A stretch of 64,000 nt of DNA from Pseudoips prasinana (Eukaryota > Arthropoda > Insecta > Lepidoptera > Nolidae), in NCBI GenBank assembly GCA_951640165.1, contig OX621246.1:7961001-8025000 (forward strand), given 5' to 3'. Every line of letters starts with the position of its first letter. Position 1 is the first letter of the stretch. This document shows, in pieces, positions 1 to 11,881 of the stretch. The notes below the pieces were generated by a model, which saw only the letters and a program-made list of their open reading frames with translations, did not search any database and was not told the origin of the DNA. A program made the position numbers and the translations under genes.

Positions 1-222
1 AAACGAGCAAAAACTTCACGTTTGTTGTATGGGAGCCCCTTAAATATTTATTTTGTTTTGTTTTTAGTATTTGTTGTTATAACGGCAATAGAAATACATA
101 ATCTGTGAAAATTTCAACTGTCTAACTATCACGGTTCATGAGATACAGCTTGGTGACATACAGACAGACAGCGAAGTCTAAGTAATAGGGTCCCGTTATA
201 CCCTTTGGGTACGGAACCCTAA
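1..222 (+). repeat. Interspersed repeat, 3' part (TACGGAACCCTAAAAA type)
   Basis: The piece carries 'TGTATGGGAGCCCC', 'AACTGTCTAACTATCACGG', a CAGACAGACAG run and the tail 'GGGTACGGAACCCTAAAAA'. I know this as a common lepidopteran interspersed repeat; related copies lie at about 21462-23265 and 59725-60302. It continues off the left edge of the window. It has no coding capacity. Family membership is inferred from the shared tail. Confidence 0.6.
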
Positions 223-1585
223 AAATACCACTTGTCATTCGTTTCAGACAAAAATGGTTCCTTATCAGATGTTGTAATAATATTCTACTATTGTGAAGTT
301 CTGGTGATATCTGAGGAATTTCACGTAAAACTGTAGTGTAATCATTAACAGGTACATACGCAGGTACGATATAAGGCAAACATGTAAACTTCTAATCATT
401 TCGCAGACTTTACTTAGGTATACAAACTTTATAACAATATAAATATGTTCTGTTCTGTTTTAATCTTCGCCGGATTTATAATTCTTTTCACTTTTTAGTA
501 CTATTCATGTTGTTACTGCGAGTGAACAGAACATTGCTTATTTTATTATTTTTTAGATTTAAATTGTATTCCTTATTGTTTTAATATTTGCATGCCTGTA
601 ATAGGTAGAATATGGCTTGTTCACAAAATCGTCGCCAATATATCTGGTTATGTAACCTATATTCTAAGCGAATAAATTATTTCTGATTTCTGATTGTCGT
701 TCGGTACAGGTGCTCATATTAAAATAATAAGAGCTTAATTACAACAGGCTGTCACCCGCCGAGAGGTTAAAACACTCTCATACTATTTAGCACATGCTCA
801 CCTTAGCGTTAGGTGATCCTAAAGACACACCTGCGTCTGCGACTTTGTCCGAGTTCAATTTACGGTAGGTACTATAGATTTTGTTTCCTCGATATGCCGT
901 TGCTCGTTTCGTGACACGGCTTCTATAACCACCATCCAGTTCCATTTTCAAGGCCTGAATAAAAATAGTACCTACTACACTATGTAGCTAACAAGCTCAA
1001 AATGGATGAGGTTACGTCGTTTCGGGAGATATTTCGGGCACTTTCTGGTTATATCACCAGACTTGTTTTATGGCATCATCATATCACAGTCTTCCAATTT
1101 ACATATGTATGTGAGGGTTTGGAAAGTAGGTCAAATTTACGTATACGATTTAATACCACACAGAGTAATAATAATAATATAATAAATGACTTTTATTTCG
1201 GACAACAATACAGATCCATATTTTGTTAATGAAGTGACTTATGAACTAATCTTAGTAAGGAAAATTGGTGCGGAGGTATTATAAATAAAGGTGGGTACTC
1301 TGTCTGTCAGAACACAATAAATCACCCTTACTTTATCACCCTACCCAAACAGGGCAGATAAAAGTAAATAAAAGCTTATAGAAACAGACTTACTTTTATT
1401 GAGTTGTTTGTCGCGTACAACAAAACGTGGGCGAATTGGGTGATTTAATCTTATTGAATATGTCACGTGTTCAATCTGACTGCAACAGAAGGAGGTAAGT
1501 TTGTTTCTTTTTACTACCACAGTGGTTTGCGTTAGTGAATATCTTACACACAAGCCCAGATTCATGATGCCATAATCAAAAAACA
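223..1585. other. No gene recognised
   Basis: AT-rich sequence with only short open frames that lack recognisable motifs. I see no coding gene, structural RNA or clear element boundary. Confidence 0.5.
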
Positions 1586-2094
1586 AATAATTAATAATAA
1601 TAATATCCTGGGACATTATTTACCCACAGCCATCCCAACCAAAAAAATTCTATAACAAACTTCCCAATGATATTAGAGAATTGTCTACGAATAAGTTTAA
1701 AAGAATTATTAAAGCCGAATTGTGTAGCAAGGCATATTATAAAATTTCTGATTATTTAAGTGATAAAAGTGCTTGGGATTGAGTTGTTCTGAGTCAACAC
1801 ACATGATTGTAATTAATCTTAAGTATATTTTATTTTAAAAAAGGATTCCTACTGAGTTTTCTGGCAGTGTTTCTCAGTAGCTGCCATGTCATGCACTGCA
1901 CGGTAGGGTAAAAAAAATATGATAATTCCACATAAATGTAAAATTTTTACGGAATAAAGTACCTTTGACTTTGACTTTAAAGCAGAGCTTGTACTATGGA
2001 AACCAGATAACTGATATACTACATATACCTACTGCTTTTTTCAAATACATACTTATATAGATAATTACATGTTCATGCACACAAATATCTGTCC
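1586..2094 (-). repeat. tRNA-derived SINE (family II), split by a LINE fragment
   Basis: On the minus strand the segment 1979-2094 has the body of a SINE ('TGTGTGCATGAACATGT', 'AAGCAGTATATCAGTTATCTGG', 'AGTACAAGCTCTGCTT'). Segment 1586-1641 has its tail ('TGTCCCAGGATATTATTATTATT'). Intact copies at 31276-31510 and 34376-34645 show the two parts are normally contiguous. The ~340 bp between them is a plus-strand LINE 3' end inserted later. The tRNA-like head is degraded. Confidence 0.7.
1642..1978 (+). pseudogene. LINE ORF2 C-terminus plus 3' UTR (5'-truncated copy)
   Basis: An open frame of 46 codons (1642-1782) begins KKFYNKLPNDIREL and ends in SDKSAWD. This is the usual extreme C-terminus of insect CR1/Jockey-type LINE reverse transcriptases, lying beyond the catalytic region. 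A ~190-bp 3' UTR follows, ending in 'AATAAAGTACCTTTGACTTTGACTTT'. The same 3' end recurs at 4764-5040 (minus) and 61560-61752 (plus), as expected for 5'-truncated retrocopies of one LINE. Catalytic domains are absent, so the copy is dead. Confidence 0.75.
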
Positions 2095-2194
2095 CGGGTG
2101 GGATGTCGGTGCCGACTGTAGTCATCAGAGTATACGTGCCAGCTATATCACAAGGGAAACTACCAAACACAAGAATAAGGCTATAAGGAGGGAA

Positions 2195-2370
2195 TAAGGC
2201 TAGGATAGTAGCCTCGAATCTTCATGTCGCGGGTTTGAGTCCCGGGCCGGACAACTATTTCTGGGACCCATAAATAGTTGTTCTGAGTCTGGATGTAATT
2301 TGTGTTTATTAATGTTTGTAAAGTACCCCGCGACACAGGGATTACAATCCCTAGTACGGGCGTTGTCTTA
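2195..2370 (+). repeat. tRNA-derived SINE (family IV)
   Basis: A B-box-like 'GGGTTTGAGTCCC' is followed by 'GGACAACTATTTCTGGGACCCATAAATAGTTGTTCTGAGTC'-type body and 'AAGTACCCCGCGACACAGGGATTACAATCCCTAGT'. Related copies lie at 46770-46985, 56050-56236 (minus), 62600-62762 and 63278-63395 (minus). A further degraded piece lies at about 2405-2510. Confidence 0.7.
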
Positions 2371-2522
2371 AATCATATGTAGGTATCAAATCATAGGTAG
2401 GTTTCGGATTCGAAAAGCACGCATAAGACAACTATTTGTGTGACATATAAATGAAGTCTGAGTGCTTTTTTTTTAATGTAAGTTATTGGACTACCTAATA
2501 TTTTTGTAATAAATGCTATATT

Positions 2523-2800
2523 AGTGGATAACGTTGACTGTGTCTTTATATTGTAGGCAGTAAAAACGTTTTTCCAAGTACAAACGTATCCACCAACGTA
2601 ATGTAAAATGGAAATGGCATATTGAACGTTTGACTCCTTAGTATGTTTATAATGGACTGTCTGTCAGTGGATGACTTTGACAGTGTCTTTATTTATTTAT
2701 TATGTAGGCAGTAAAAACGTTTTTCGTAGTACAAATGTATCCACTATCGTATCGCAAAATATACGTGGTATATTGAACGTTTGCTTTTAATTTCTGTTTT
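2523..2800. repeat. Diverged ~151-bp tandem duplication
   Basis: 'TGTAGGCAGTAAAAACGTTTTT' starts at 2552 and again at 2703, each followed by 'GTACAAA.GTATCCAC' and 'ATATTGAACGTTTG'. A third, more diverged copy is at about 4125-4215. No ORF is maintained. Confidence 0.65.
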
Positions 2801-2869
2801 TATGTAAAGGGTATTTTTATAATTATAATATGATTTATTCAACTCAATATTTTATAAATTAAAAACAAA

Positions 2870-3075
2870 GAATAAAAGTAACAACTTATAATAATAATAA
2901 TAAAGTTATTTATTAAAGTAAACAATGACTCAAAATTGTTAGTAATACATAAGACATACACATATAATATGCTAGTAAAAATATAGCTAAGATTTTGTTT
3001 ACTGGAATACATGAATCACTGATGCCCCATTCCATGAGAAAGAGTGCAGCAGTGATTCATGTATAGGCAGTCAAA
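2870..3075 (-). repeat. LINE 3' end fragment
   Basis: The minus strand ends in 'AATAAATAACTTTATTATTATTATTA'. It shares with 6149-6328 the segment around 'GATTCATGTAT...CAGTGATTCATGTAT' and 'CTAATAATTTTGAGT'. The copy at 6027 shows the coding C-terminus that precedes this 3' UTR, so this is the UTR of the same LINE. Confidence 0.6.
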
Positions 3076-3079
3076 TCTG

Positions 3080-4627
3080 CCTCAAACTTATGAAAAACTA
3101 TCGCAAACATCACAGAGTAAAAAAAAACAACAATAAACTAGAACAAACAATGTTAAGTTAAGTGATGTTCACCTGTCACCTGCCAACAAGCACAAATTAT
3201 AAAAATACACTAATACCTACAATACAATACTTAAAATAACATACAGAACAATTACATTACAATACAAATACAACAAAACAATCAAAACAATATTTCGACA
3301 TTATCCCGTACATGTACCATGTCACAGTGATAACATGTATTGGCAGTCGAATCGCTGGGCGAAGGCGGGTGTCTACAATTAATTGCGTTACCAATAGAGG
3401 CGAGTGGGGTCTCAAGGGGCTCAAACCTCGGCTCAGGGCGGTTATTCAAAGATGGTCCACTTGTCTGATTAAGCGGAAAGGATATTGAATCGATTCATAT
3501 TAAATAGTTTTATACTGTTACTAAGTATTGTATTTTCAACGCAAACTAAAGATTCTACTTGAAGTAAACCTTTTTTTACTTTGCCTCAAACAGCTGACCG
3601 TGTAGGATTTATATTCTCACCATTTGTGCAAGTGCTCCATGGTTTTTCTATTTTGATTGTACATATTTATATAAATGTCGTTGTTCATTATGGACAACGA
3701 CATATCTAGTGAGTCAAATAAACTGGTCAACGAGATAAAGATAAAAGCCAAGAACAATGTGAAAATACCCGAGAGTGACTTAGTTTAACGCGTAAGAGAC
3801 AAAGTTTCACTTGCATCGTGGGTTCATAAAATCACATAACGCATTTTTTGACGTTACGTTTAGTATAAGCCTCCAGGACTAACTGCTTCACCAGACATTA
3901 AAGGCGAGAGGTGAGTGAGTTCATGCCTTCCCGCAACTACAAAGTAAGTAACTATCTAGCTAAGGAGCCCCCTTTTTGCAAACTAAGGGTCATAGAGAAT
4001 GATTGTGTGTGTAGCGAATTCGCAGTCGAACTCTCGCTCAGCGAATACAATACTTCGGATTGTGTACGTACAATGTGACGAGAGTATTTCTGTGTCCCTT
4101 ATAACCAGAAACGGAACATCGGTGTATACACTTTGATCTTGACATTAACTTTATTGTGTAGGCAGTAAAGTTGTTTTCGCAGTGCAATGTAACCACAGAT
4201 TTGGCTGTACGTATAGAAAATGTTCTTGCTACCTCAAATAAAGATTAGATTTTTCTACTAAAATTGTTATGCAATTAATCATTCTTTTACATTAACCAGA
4301 TTGTTCGTATGTTTATTATAGTTAGGAAGTTTATATAATCGGGAAACACCGTCGTATTTATATTTCATCTATAACTTTGATCCCAATAAAACATCTGTCT
4401 ATAATTTTATTTATTATCCATTTAACTAAAACAATTTTGGCATGAAATATATTAAAGTTTGGTAATTCTAAAATTATAGTTAGTGGTGACGTTAGTGTTA
4501 TGTATTCTTATTCAAAACAACATCCTGTGCGCTTAGCAATTATTTATTACCTATATTCGTACTGTTTATTTAGTCAGTCAAATGATTTATAGGTACCAAA
4601 ACAAATATGCCTAGAAATATCAAACTG
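3080..4627. other. No gene recognised
   Basis: AT-rich unique-looking sequence apart from the short 'TGTAGGCAGTAAAG' repeat near 4157. Nothing coding could be supported. Confidence 0.45.
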
Positions 4628-4760
4628 TGTGATGGCTTGTTGGTATAGTGGTTAGTGCCCGTGACAACTCAGCCAGACGTTGTAAGTTCGATTCCCACCC
4701 AGTACAAATTATTCTGTGATGGGCATGATTATTTGTTCTGTGTCTAGTTGTAATTTATCT
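4628..4760 (+). repeat. tRNA-derived SINE, partial
   Basis: The head has an A-box-like 'TGGTATAGTGGTTAGTG' and a B-box-like 'AGTTCGATTCCCAC', then 'TGATGGGCATGATTATTTGTTCTGTGTCTAGTTGTAAT'. This is the head and body layout of the other SINEs here. Its 3' part is cut off by the LINE 3' copy beginning at 4764. Confidence 0.6.
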
Positions 4761-4763
4761 ATA

Positions 4764-5040
4764 GTCAAAGTCAAAGTAACTTTATTCCGTAAAAATTTTA
4801 CATTTATCTGGAATCGTCATATTTTTTTTACCCTACCGTGCAGTGCATGACGTGGCAGCTACTGAGAAACACTGCCAGAAAACTCAGTAGGAATCCTTTT
4901 TTAAAATAAAATAAAATATACTTAAGATTAATTACAATCATGTGTGTTGACTCAGAACAACTCCATCCCAAGCACTTTTATCACTTAAATAATCAGAAAT
5001 TTTGTAATATGCCCTGCTACACAATTTGGCTTAAATAATA
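4764..5040 (-). pseudogene. LINE 3' end, second copy of the 1642-1978 family
   Basis: The minus strand carries the same C-terminal codons ('GATTATTTAAGTGATAAAAG'), the same 3' UTR and the same terminal 'TTTGACTTTGACTAT' as 1642-1978. Point changes break the reading frame. It is inserted directly behind a SINE. Confidence 0.7.
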
Positions 5041-5044
5041 TATA

Positions 5045-5577
5045 ACATTAAGAAATATATTTTTATTGCTTATTATTTATTTATTTATACAAATATATTT
5101 TCAAAAGTTTGTACATATGTCCCACAAAACCGTGCAATCGGTTTGACTGTAGGATCGAGTCTCTGTACAGCATCTATTTATCATATAACAAAAAAAAACT
5201 TGTGTTAGAAGTTATACTTCTTAATATACAACTTGAACATAGTTATCAATTTTCATACCAACTAGAACTAACTTCATGCTGTTAAATTTTTTGGTGTCGG
5301 TGTGCGCGCGCATCGTAAAAATTCACTCTCGTCATTTTTCTCCATCGCGCCAAAAGGAGTATAACTTCAAAAATAACTAATAACTACTATAAATGTTTAC
5401 ATTACATTAAATTAAATCTAATAAGTATTTTTTAAACATAAAAATAAATTTATTTTTAACAGATTCATGCCGAATGTCATCCGGCAGACTATTTAGCAGG
5501 TACGGCAAGCGTTTTCTTAATGTTCGGTCTCCATAATGGTTTGACATTCTGTCAGTCTGCCGGTTGACATTGAGCGT
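5045..5577 (-). pseudogene. LINE reverse transcriptase C-terminal fragment with 3' UTR
   Basis: On the minus strand 5577-5407 reads as a LINE C-terminal tail, with the core YGDRTLRKRLPYLLNSLPDD and the ending FKKYLLDLI followed by a stop at 5407-5409. It resembles 'NxLPxDI' tails of CR1/Jockey LINEs. A ~350-bp AT-rich 3' UTR runs to about 5045 and ends in an ATTT-rich repeat. The RT catalytic region is missing. Confidence 0.6.
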
Positions 5578-5579
5578 GT

Positions 5580-6015
5580 ATTGTACTTATTGCTTACATA
5601 TAATAATATAAGTATGTTTATTAGTTGTCTGCCATACAGGCTTCCAGTTCGTAGTCGCCACTTGAGGACCTTTCTCCCTTAACGGCTGTCGGTTTGTCGG
5701 GCTACGGCGATTACTAGCAAGTATCACTAACACATAGGTGAGCTGTAACGTTAGGATTTGTACGTCACACATTTGGAAATATGTTAAGAAAATCCATCAA
5801 TGCAAAACTTGTACTAATAATTTCTATCTATGACCGAGGACCAAAAACTAAATGTAGACAATCCACCAAAGACAATGTATCACGGCTCTTGAAATTCACC
5901 CGGTACTTTACTGTTGCAAGCTAGTTAGGTTTGATGCTCGCGGTTAGTGTTAGTTAACCTGTTTCAAAATGAGTAGGTATATTCTGGAAATTAATCTTAG
6001 CGCCACGTTTCTGTA
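5580..6015. other. No gene recognised
   Basis: Short frames on both strands without motifs. I see no element boundary. Confidence 0.4.
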
Positions 6016-6330
6016 GCGCATCGGGCATGTTTGCTGAAGCCAGAGTGGACTGTTTCTACGCCACAATGCGCAAACGGTGTGCATCCCTGGTGAGCAGGAT
6101 TCGTGGCCACTCTAACAGCATTCTGGCAATGATCGCAAGCAGATTTGCCTATACATGAATCACTGCTGCACTGTTTCTCACGGAATGGGGCATCAATGAT
6201 TCGTGTATTCCAAAGTCATGTAAACAAAATTTTAGCTATGTTTTTACTAACATAGAATAAGTCTTATGTATTACTAACAATTTTGAGTGTTTGGTTACTT
6301 TAATAAATAACTTTATTATTATTAGTGTCT
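6016..6330 (+). pseudogene. LINE C-terminal fragment plus 3' UTR
   Basis: An open frame at 6027-6158 (43 codons plus stop) contains MRKRCASLVSRIRGHSNSIL, which resembles the extreme C-terminus of insect LINE proteins. The 3' UTR matches the minus-strand fragment at 2870-3075 and ends in 'TTTATTATTATTAG'. No catalytic domain is present. Confidence 0.6.
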
Positions 6331-6414
6331 AGAATATACTAGTCCAGACCAGACATACCAGATTATAATCTGCTATCACACACGAGATTGCATATACCTA
6401 AAATGTTATATATA

Positions 6415-7702
6415 TTAGGTCTTTACCTATGAAATTGCCGTTCTGCAGTACTGGCCATTTCAAATCAAAATAATTTTTGTTTGGCTAAGAATTCTAATTT
6501 CAAATTAATTTTATTTTAAAAACATGGATTCTTTTTTCCAAAAGTAGTCATTTCTTTATTGATTAGTGTTACATTTTCATCGCATTTCAATCTTTTTCGT
6601 CATCATGGATACGTTAAAAATTCGAGTAATTATGGAATATGAGTACCGTCGTGGCAGCAACGCGGCACAAGCGGCACGCAACATCAACGACGTTTACGGA
6701 GCTAACACTACAAACCAACGCACCACCTGTTATTGGTTTGCTCGCTTCCGTTCTGGAAATTTCGACCTGAAAAATGAACCTCGCGGTCGTCCGAAGACTT
6801 TGGTCGACAATGACGAATTAAAGGCGGTTGTGGAAGCTGATGATACACAATCTACGGCTGAATTAGCAGCAGCTTTCGACGTTAGCGTCAAAACAATATT
6901 GGTCCATTTGCGTCAAATTGGCAAGGTAAAAAAGCTTGACAAATGGGTGCCCCACGAACTCAATGATCGCCAGCGCGAAGTACGCGTCGAGACGTGCCTT
7001 GCACTGCTCAACAGACACACAAATGAAGGAATTTTGAACCGCATTGTTACCTGCGATGAAAAATGGATTCTGTTTGATAACCGCAAGCGCTCAGCAAGTT
7101 GGTTGGATCCTGGTTCAGCACCTAAACAATGCCCTAAACGAAAACTTACCCCTAGAAAAGTGATGGTCACTGTTTGGTGGTCTAGCGCCGGTGTGATTCA
7201 TCACAGCTTCTTACCAAACGGGGTGAGCATTACTGCAGATGTGTACTGTGAAGAACTGAGCACAATGATGGAGAAGCTGGCGCATCTCCAACCAGCATTG
7301 GTCAATCGCTCGTCTCCGCTGCTCCTGCACGACAACGCGCGACCTCATACTGCACAGCAGACGGTCTCCAAGTTGCAAGAACTGGGGTTGGAAGCTCTCC
7401 GTCATCCGCCCTACTCACCAGACCTTGCGCCTACAGACTACTACTTTTTCCAGAATTTGGATAACTTCTTGGCGGGAAAAAAATTCAATACCCGAGAGGC
7501 AGTACAAAATGCCTTTGAAGAATTTGTTGCCTCCCGTCCAGCTGATTTCTTTAAGAAGGGCATCAATAAACTGCCACTGCGATGGCAAAGATGCATTGAT
7601 TGCATGGGTGATTACTTCGATTAATACAAATAAAAAAATTCATGAAAAAAATTCGTTTAAATTTTTTCATACAAAACGGCAATTTCATAGGTAAAGACCT
7701 AT
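6415..7702 (+). mobile_element. Complete mariner transposon, copy 1
   Basis: 1288 bp, flanked by TA (6413-6414 and 7703-7704). Terminal inverted repeats of 28 bp begin TTAGGTCTTTACCTATGAAA and match at 27 of 28 positions; the outermost base differs (T at the left end, A at the right). The inside holds one intact transposase gene, about 190 bp of leader and a short trailer. Copies 2 and 3 have exactly the same length, and their encoded proteins are identical. The element looks autonomous. Confidence 0.97.
6605..7624 (+). CDS. Mariner transposase (DD34D), intact
   Basis: 339 residues. It catalyses cut-and-paste transposition into TA sites in the nucleus. I chose the ATG at 6605 (MDTLKIRV, context TCATCATGG) over the upstream in-frame ATG at 6566, because mariner transposases are about 340-350 residues and begin this way. 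Residues 1-55 form the first helix-turn-helix region and about 65-105 the second, separated by a GRPK hook at 61-64. The interdomain motif WVPHEL is at 114-119. The catalytic domain shows VTCDEKWI (D151), LHDNARPH (D243) and YSPDLAPTDYYFF (D278), giving 34 residues between the last two acidic positions. No stop or frameshift is present. An AATAAA lies 5 bp after the stop (7629-7634). Confidence 0.97.
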   Translation: MDTLKIRVIMEYEYRRGSNAAQAARNINDVYGANTTNQRTTCYWFARFRSGNFDLKNEPRGRPKTLVDNDELKAVVEADDTQSTAELAAAFDVSVKTILVHLRQIGKVKKLDKWVPHELNDRQREVRVETCLALLNRHTNEGILNRIVTCDEKWILFDNRKRSASWLDPGSAPKQCPKRKLTPRKVMVTVWWSSAGVIHHSFLPNGVSITADVYCEELSTMMEKLAHLQPALVNRSSPLLLHDNARPHTAQQTVSKLQELGLEALRHPPYSPDLAPTDYYFFQNLDNFLAGKKFNTREAVQNAFEEFVASRPADFFKKGINKLPLRWQRCIDCMGDYFD

Positions 7703-7789
7703 TATCTTATTTATTTAAAGGCAATCCACGTAATCCACTTACGACTTTGAAAATGTCAAGTGAAATTTATTACTTTGGATCCTTTAGAA

Positions 7790-7935
7790 ACATTTGGGTT
7801 TGGATGCGCTTAACGCACATGGGGCTGGATACCTCGTGCTTCGTGGGTTCGATTGGCGTCCGCAATTCAATTTATACAACGCCGCAGGTTTTGGGTTCGA
7901 TTGCCACCCAAGACAGATAAATTTGTGCAAATAAA
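7790..7935 (+). repeat. SINE fragment (family II-like), with a duplicated B-box region
   Basis: Two close B-box-like strings, 'GTGGGTTCGATTGGCGTCC' and 'TTTGGGTTCGATTGCCACCC', are followed by 'AAGACAGATAAATTTGTGCAAA'. The rest of the SINE body is missing. It is cut by the RTE fragment that follows. Confidence 0.5.
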
Positions 7936-7943
7936 TCAGCATC

Positions 7944-8060
7944 ATCATATTAGCCTCCCCAAAGGTCTCCACAATTGCTGGTCATGCGTTACCCGCATCC
8001 AACAGTTTCCTGCGACCTTCATAAGATCATCGGTCCATCACTTAGGGGGGCTCCCTGCAA
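7944..8060 (-). repeat. RTE LINE 3'-end fragment
   Basis: The minus strand reads 'GATGGACCGATGATCTTATGAAGGTCGCAGGAAACTG...GCATGACCAGCAATTGTGGAGACCTTTGGGGAGG'. This is collinear with the 3' coding end of the RTE LINE at 52640-52740. Non-coding remnant. Confidence 0.7.
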
Positions 8061-8482
8061 AATAAATATTAGAAGTTAGATTATTTAATGTCCCAGACGA
8101 TTTTTATAACACATAATAATAATAAAATAATAAAAACTTTATTGGCGCAAATTTAGAAGTAGGTACATAGTTAGCAGAAAAAATTATACAGATTATAGGA
8201 ACAGAAAATCTTAATTATAGCGGTCTGCTGGTACTTAAAATAGGAAATCCTGTGCTATAAGTACCAGCATTCTTCCAGTTTCACAATTAGAACATTATAT
8301 ATCCAATACATAGTTATGATCATACTTAATATACCCTACTTATATATTAACTTATGAATTTCAAGTTATAATTATTAACATTAGAGAATAGTATGTGTGT
8401 GTGTGTGTGTGTGCGTGTGTTGTTTGTGTGCGTGCGTGTGTGTGTGAGTTATTGTATGTATATATTTATTAAACATACTTCG

Positions 8483-11474
8483 TTACGTTACCGGACGCAA
8501 GAGTTTTTCAGTGTCGTCGTACGAAAGTTTCTTTAGCCACTTCATGGTTTTATTTTTACATTGAAATCTACTATCTAAATGTATATCTAAGGCTTTATCA
8601 ATTTTAGAATAGGTAAATCGTCCGAGAAAGTAAAAGAATCGTTCACTAAATGTTGTCCTATGGCTATCCGCTGGTGGTAGCTTTACCGAGCGCACTTTAC
8701 GTCTTGATGATGTTGATGTTGTTCCGTCAGTTTTACACATTGAATGCTGCTTCATTATTATTTGCAGAATAAACAATTGCCGTACAGTCAGAACTTCGCA
8801 ATATTGGTACAATTCTTTTGTGGAAAAACGAAAAGGTTTAAAGGTACATACTTTTAATAAGGCTCTCTGTGCTCGCTCTAGTTTTATTAAAGATGACTTA
8901 CAAGTCCCGCCCCAAGATAGGATACAGTAGCCTAAGAGGGACTGACATAAAACGTAGTAAATGCTTTTTAGAACTATAGGTTTTGCCACATGTCTCAAAT
9001 ATTTAAAAATATATATTAGCTTCCGAATTCTTCCTGTAAGTTGGTCAATGTGTGGCGCAAAATTCAATTTTTCGTCTATGATTACACCCAAGTATTTAGT
9101 ATTGGTGACCGTGTGTAACCTAGGACAGGTGCAGGTTGAGTTGCTATCAATCACGTGATTATGAGCAATGATGACTTGATTAATAACAGTTTTATTCATC
9201 TCTCTAATACAAAACATTACAACTTTGGTTTTTTCAACATTAAGAGACAATGTGTTATCTGTTAGCCACTCAGTTACTTTATTAAAACCGGTTTGTGCCA
9301 CATCAAAGACTCGGCCCCACGTTTCCCCTGTAAAAATAAGTGCGGTGTCATCTGCAAACGCCAATAATTTGCCATCATCAATTTTAAGTTTGCACATTTC
9401 ATTGACATAATTATACTAAGAAAAGTGTGGGTCCAAGAATACTTCCCTGCGGCACGCCGTATACAGTAGGGAGTTCTTTACTAATGTACTCATTGATCTT
9501 TACGCTCTGTGTCCGATTAGTCAAATAGCTTTCAAAGAGTTTTAGTTGTTGGCCTCTTACACCAATGCGCTCTAACTTAACAATCAGCTTGGGAATGGAG
9601 ACCGCGTCAAAGGCCTTGGCCAAGTCTAAAAAGATTGCAAGACTTTTCTTACCTTTATCCAAACTATTCACAATATGACTAGTTAGTTCAAAAACTGCGT
9701 CATTTGTGGACCTATTGTTTCTAAAGCCATATTGATTATTTGAAAGTATGTTATTATCTTCCAAATATTTTTTTAGACGGTTGTTCATTATTTTTTCCAG
9801 GACTTTAGATAAACATGGCAAAACCGATATTGGCCTATAATTATTTAAACAATCTACATCCCCAGCCTTATGTATAGGATGAATTAGGGCTTTTTTGAAT
9901 AAATCGGGGAATACACCTGTTTTTATACACAAGTTAAATAAAAATGTCAATGGTCGTAAGAAATATGTCTTGTACTGTTTAATTATATTAGAGGAAATAC
10001 CATCAAAACCTATCGCACAGTCACTACGTAGTGTTTGGATTAATCTGTCTACTTCTGCCTCGTCGGTTTCTAGTAGTACTAGTGACTTACATGTAGTATT
10101 CATAGATGTTATAATACTATCCTTGGTTAGACTGTGAAACCCCCCTGCTATTTTCTCAGCTATATTTTGCCCTATTTTAACAAAAAAGTTGTTTACTTCT
10201 TCAATAGATTCCTCACTGGAGTCTTTTATCGAAAGTAGTGGACCCGATGAAACATTTATTTTTTGAGTATGAGTTACATTTCTGATCACATTCCACAACT
10301 TTTTTGGATTAGAGCCAGCTTTGTCTAGTTCCGACTGCTCGTACTGTCTTTTAAGGTTTTTTAAAATACGGCCGCAAAAGGATCTATATCGTTTATAAGT
10401 AATGGATAGGGTGCTATTATGAGGTGATTTTTTCATTTTTATGTACATCCTATCTCTATTACGCATGCACCTTAGTATGCCTGGCGTTATCCAGGGCTTT
10501 AAAGTCCTCAAGCGACGTGGTAGTCTACAAGTTGAAGTACTGAATTGGATAGCTCTAGTAAGTGAATTAATAAAATATTCTAATGCAACATTGGCGTTAG
10601 TACAATTGAATATGTAAGAGAAATCGGTGTTAATTAGCTGGTTCTCCAAATTAATGTAATCTATTTTACTACTTATTTTATTCACATAATCAACTTTAAT
10701 TTTATTTAGCGTTAATAGGACAGCGTTGTGATCTGTGACAGTCGAGTCTATAACTACAGTTGTGGCTTTGAGTTTAGTCTTAAGGATGACATGATCCAGT
10801 GATGTTCTCCCATGTGTAACGAGATTATGGGCTGGCAATAGACCATGAGCAGCATTAAGATTTAAATATTCTAATGATCTACTATCTGTGGTCCCGCTTA
10901 AAATATCTAGATTAATATCGCCTATAATTGCGATGTTGTTGCAAAAAGAGTTTATTGTCAGTAGATGATCCAAAGAGGACAGAAAGTTGTTAATGTCTCT
11001 GAATGACGGAGGCCTGTAGACCGCAAGAATGCTAGTGTTTTTTTCTATTATTATCTGTAGACAACTAGCATCAGTAAACAAAGGTTCCGTTACAATGACA
11101 TTACAAAGACCATTTCTAATATATACTACGACCCTGTCACTTTTATTTGTCCAATTAGTAGTTGAATAAAAGTTATAGCCATCGATTTCTGGTATTTGCG
11201 GGTTGCACGACAGCCAGCATTCTGTGAGTATGATGATATCCAAGGAAATGGACATTCTAATCAATAGAGTTGTAAAACTATGGATATTTGCAGATATACT
11301 CCGAATGTTTTGGGTAAGTATCTTCAGACTGTCAAGTGCAATTATACTCGTGCAGTTCTCAGGCGCGCATCTACATGAATCGGAAATTTTAATCTCGTCT
11401 ATGCTATTTGCATGTTTGCCTATTATGGAGTCGAATTTGGTGTTATTGGATAGATGATCACTATTAGAGCACAA
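8483..11474 (-). pseudogene. LINE ORF2: endonuclease and reverse transcriptase, one frameshift
   Basis: Target-primed retrotransposition protein in two frames: 11474-9411 (687 residues) and 9397-8483 (304 residues). The first part holds an exonuclease-endonuclease-phosphatase domain (about 50-255) with LTQNIRS, LTECWL (E85), VYRPPS, GDINLD (D186) and TDHNAV (D248, H249). RT motifs follow: NYRPISVLP, FLDLAKAFDA (615-624) and GVPQGSILGP (from 673). The frame breaks right after that, at about 9410-9397 ('TTCTTAGTATAATTATGTC' on the minus strand). The second part resumes with LLAFADDTALIF, the catalytic FADD box, followed by thumb and C-terminal regions. No RNase H domain is seen. The single break between RT motifs B and C inactivates this copy. 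Confidence 0.9.
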
Positions 11475-11881
11475 TCATTCAGGTAGGATGTATGGGTGGC
11501 AAATCTGGGTCTTAGTGCTAAACTGAGTGCAATATTTATGTTTGTAGGACATGTGTAGGTCTTATTTGGTATATTGCTTGAATTAGCTAGTCTCCAACGG
11601 ACGAGGTACGATATGTGTGTATATGTAATTATGTATGTCTGTTGTGTGAATATTACTAGTAGTGAATAGTGTACTTTGGTATGAGTTAGTGTTAGGTAGT
11701 TTATGTTACAGATAGTATTGCTTATTAGATACTTATGTACTACGGTATGAAGGATGTGAGATCGCTTAATACATGCTTTAAGTGTGTATATTAACTTAAG
11801 TATTAACAAAGAGCTTTTAGTAAATTTAATTCTAGTAAAAATAACATGCGAGACTGGACTACTTAAATGTGTATAATCTAG

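Noticed and set aside
6913..7405. Minus-strand ORFs inside the mariner
   Set aside because: They lie opposite the intact transposase, have no motifs, and repeat identically in all three copies.
8394..8450. GT microsatellite as a regulatory site
   Set aside because: It is a simple repeat within a LINE 3' UTR with no further evidence.
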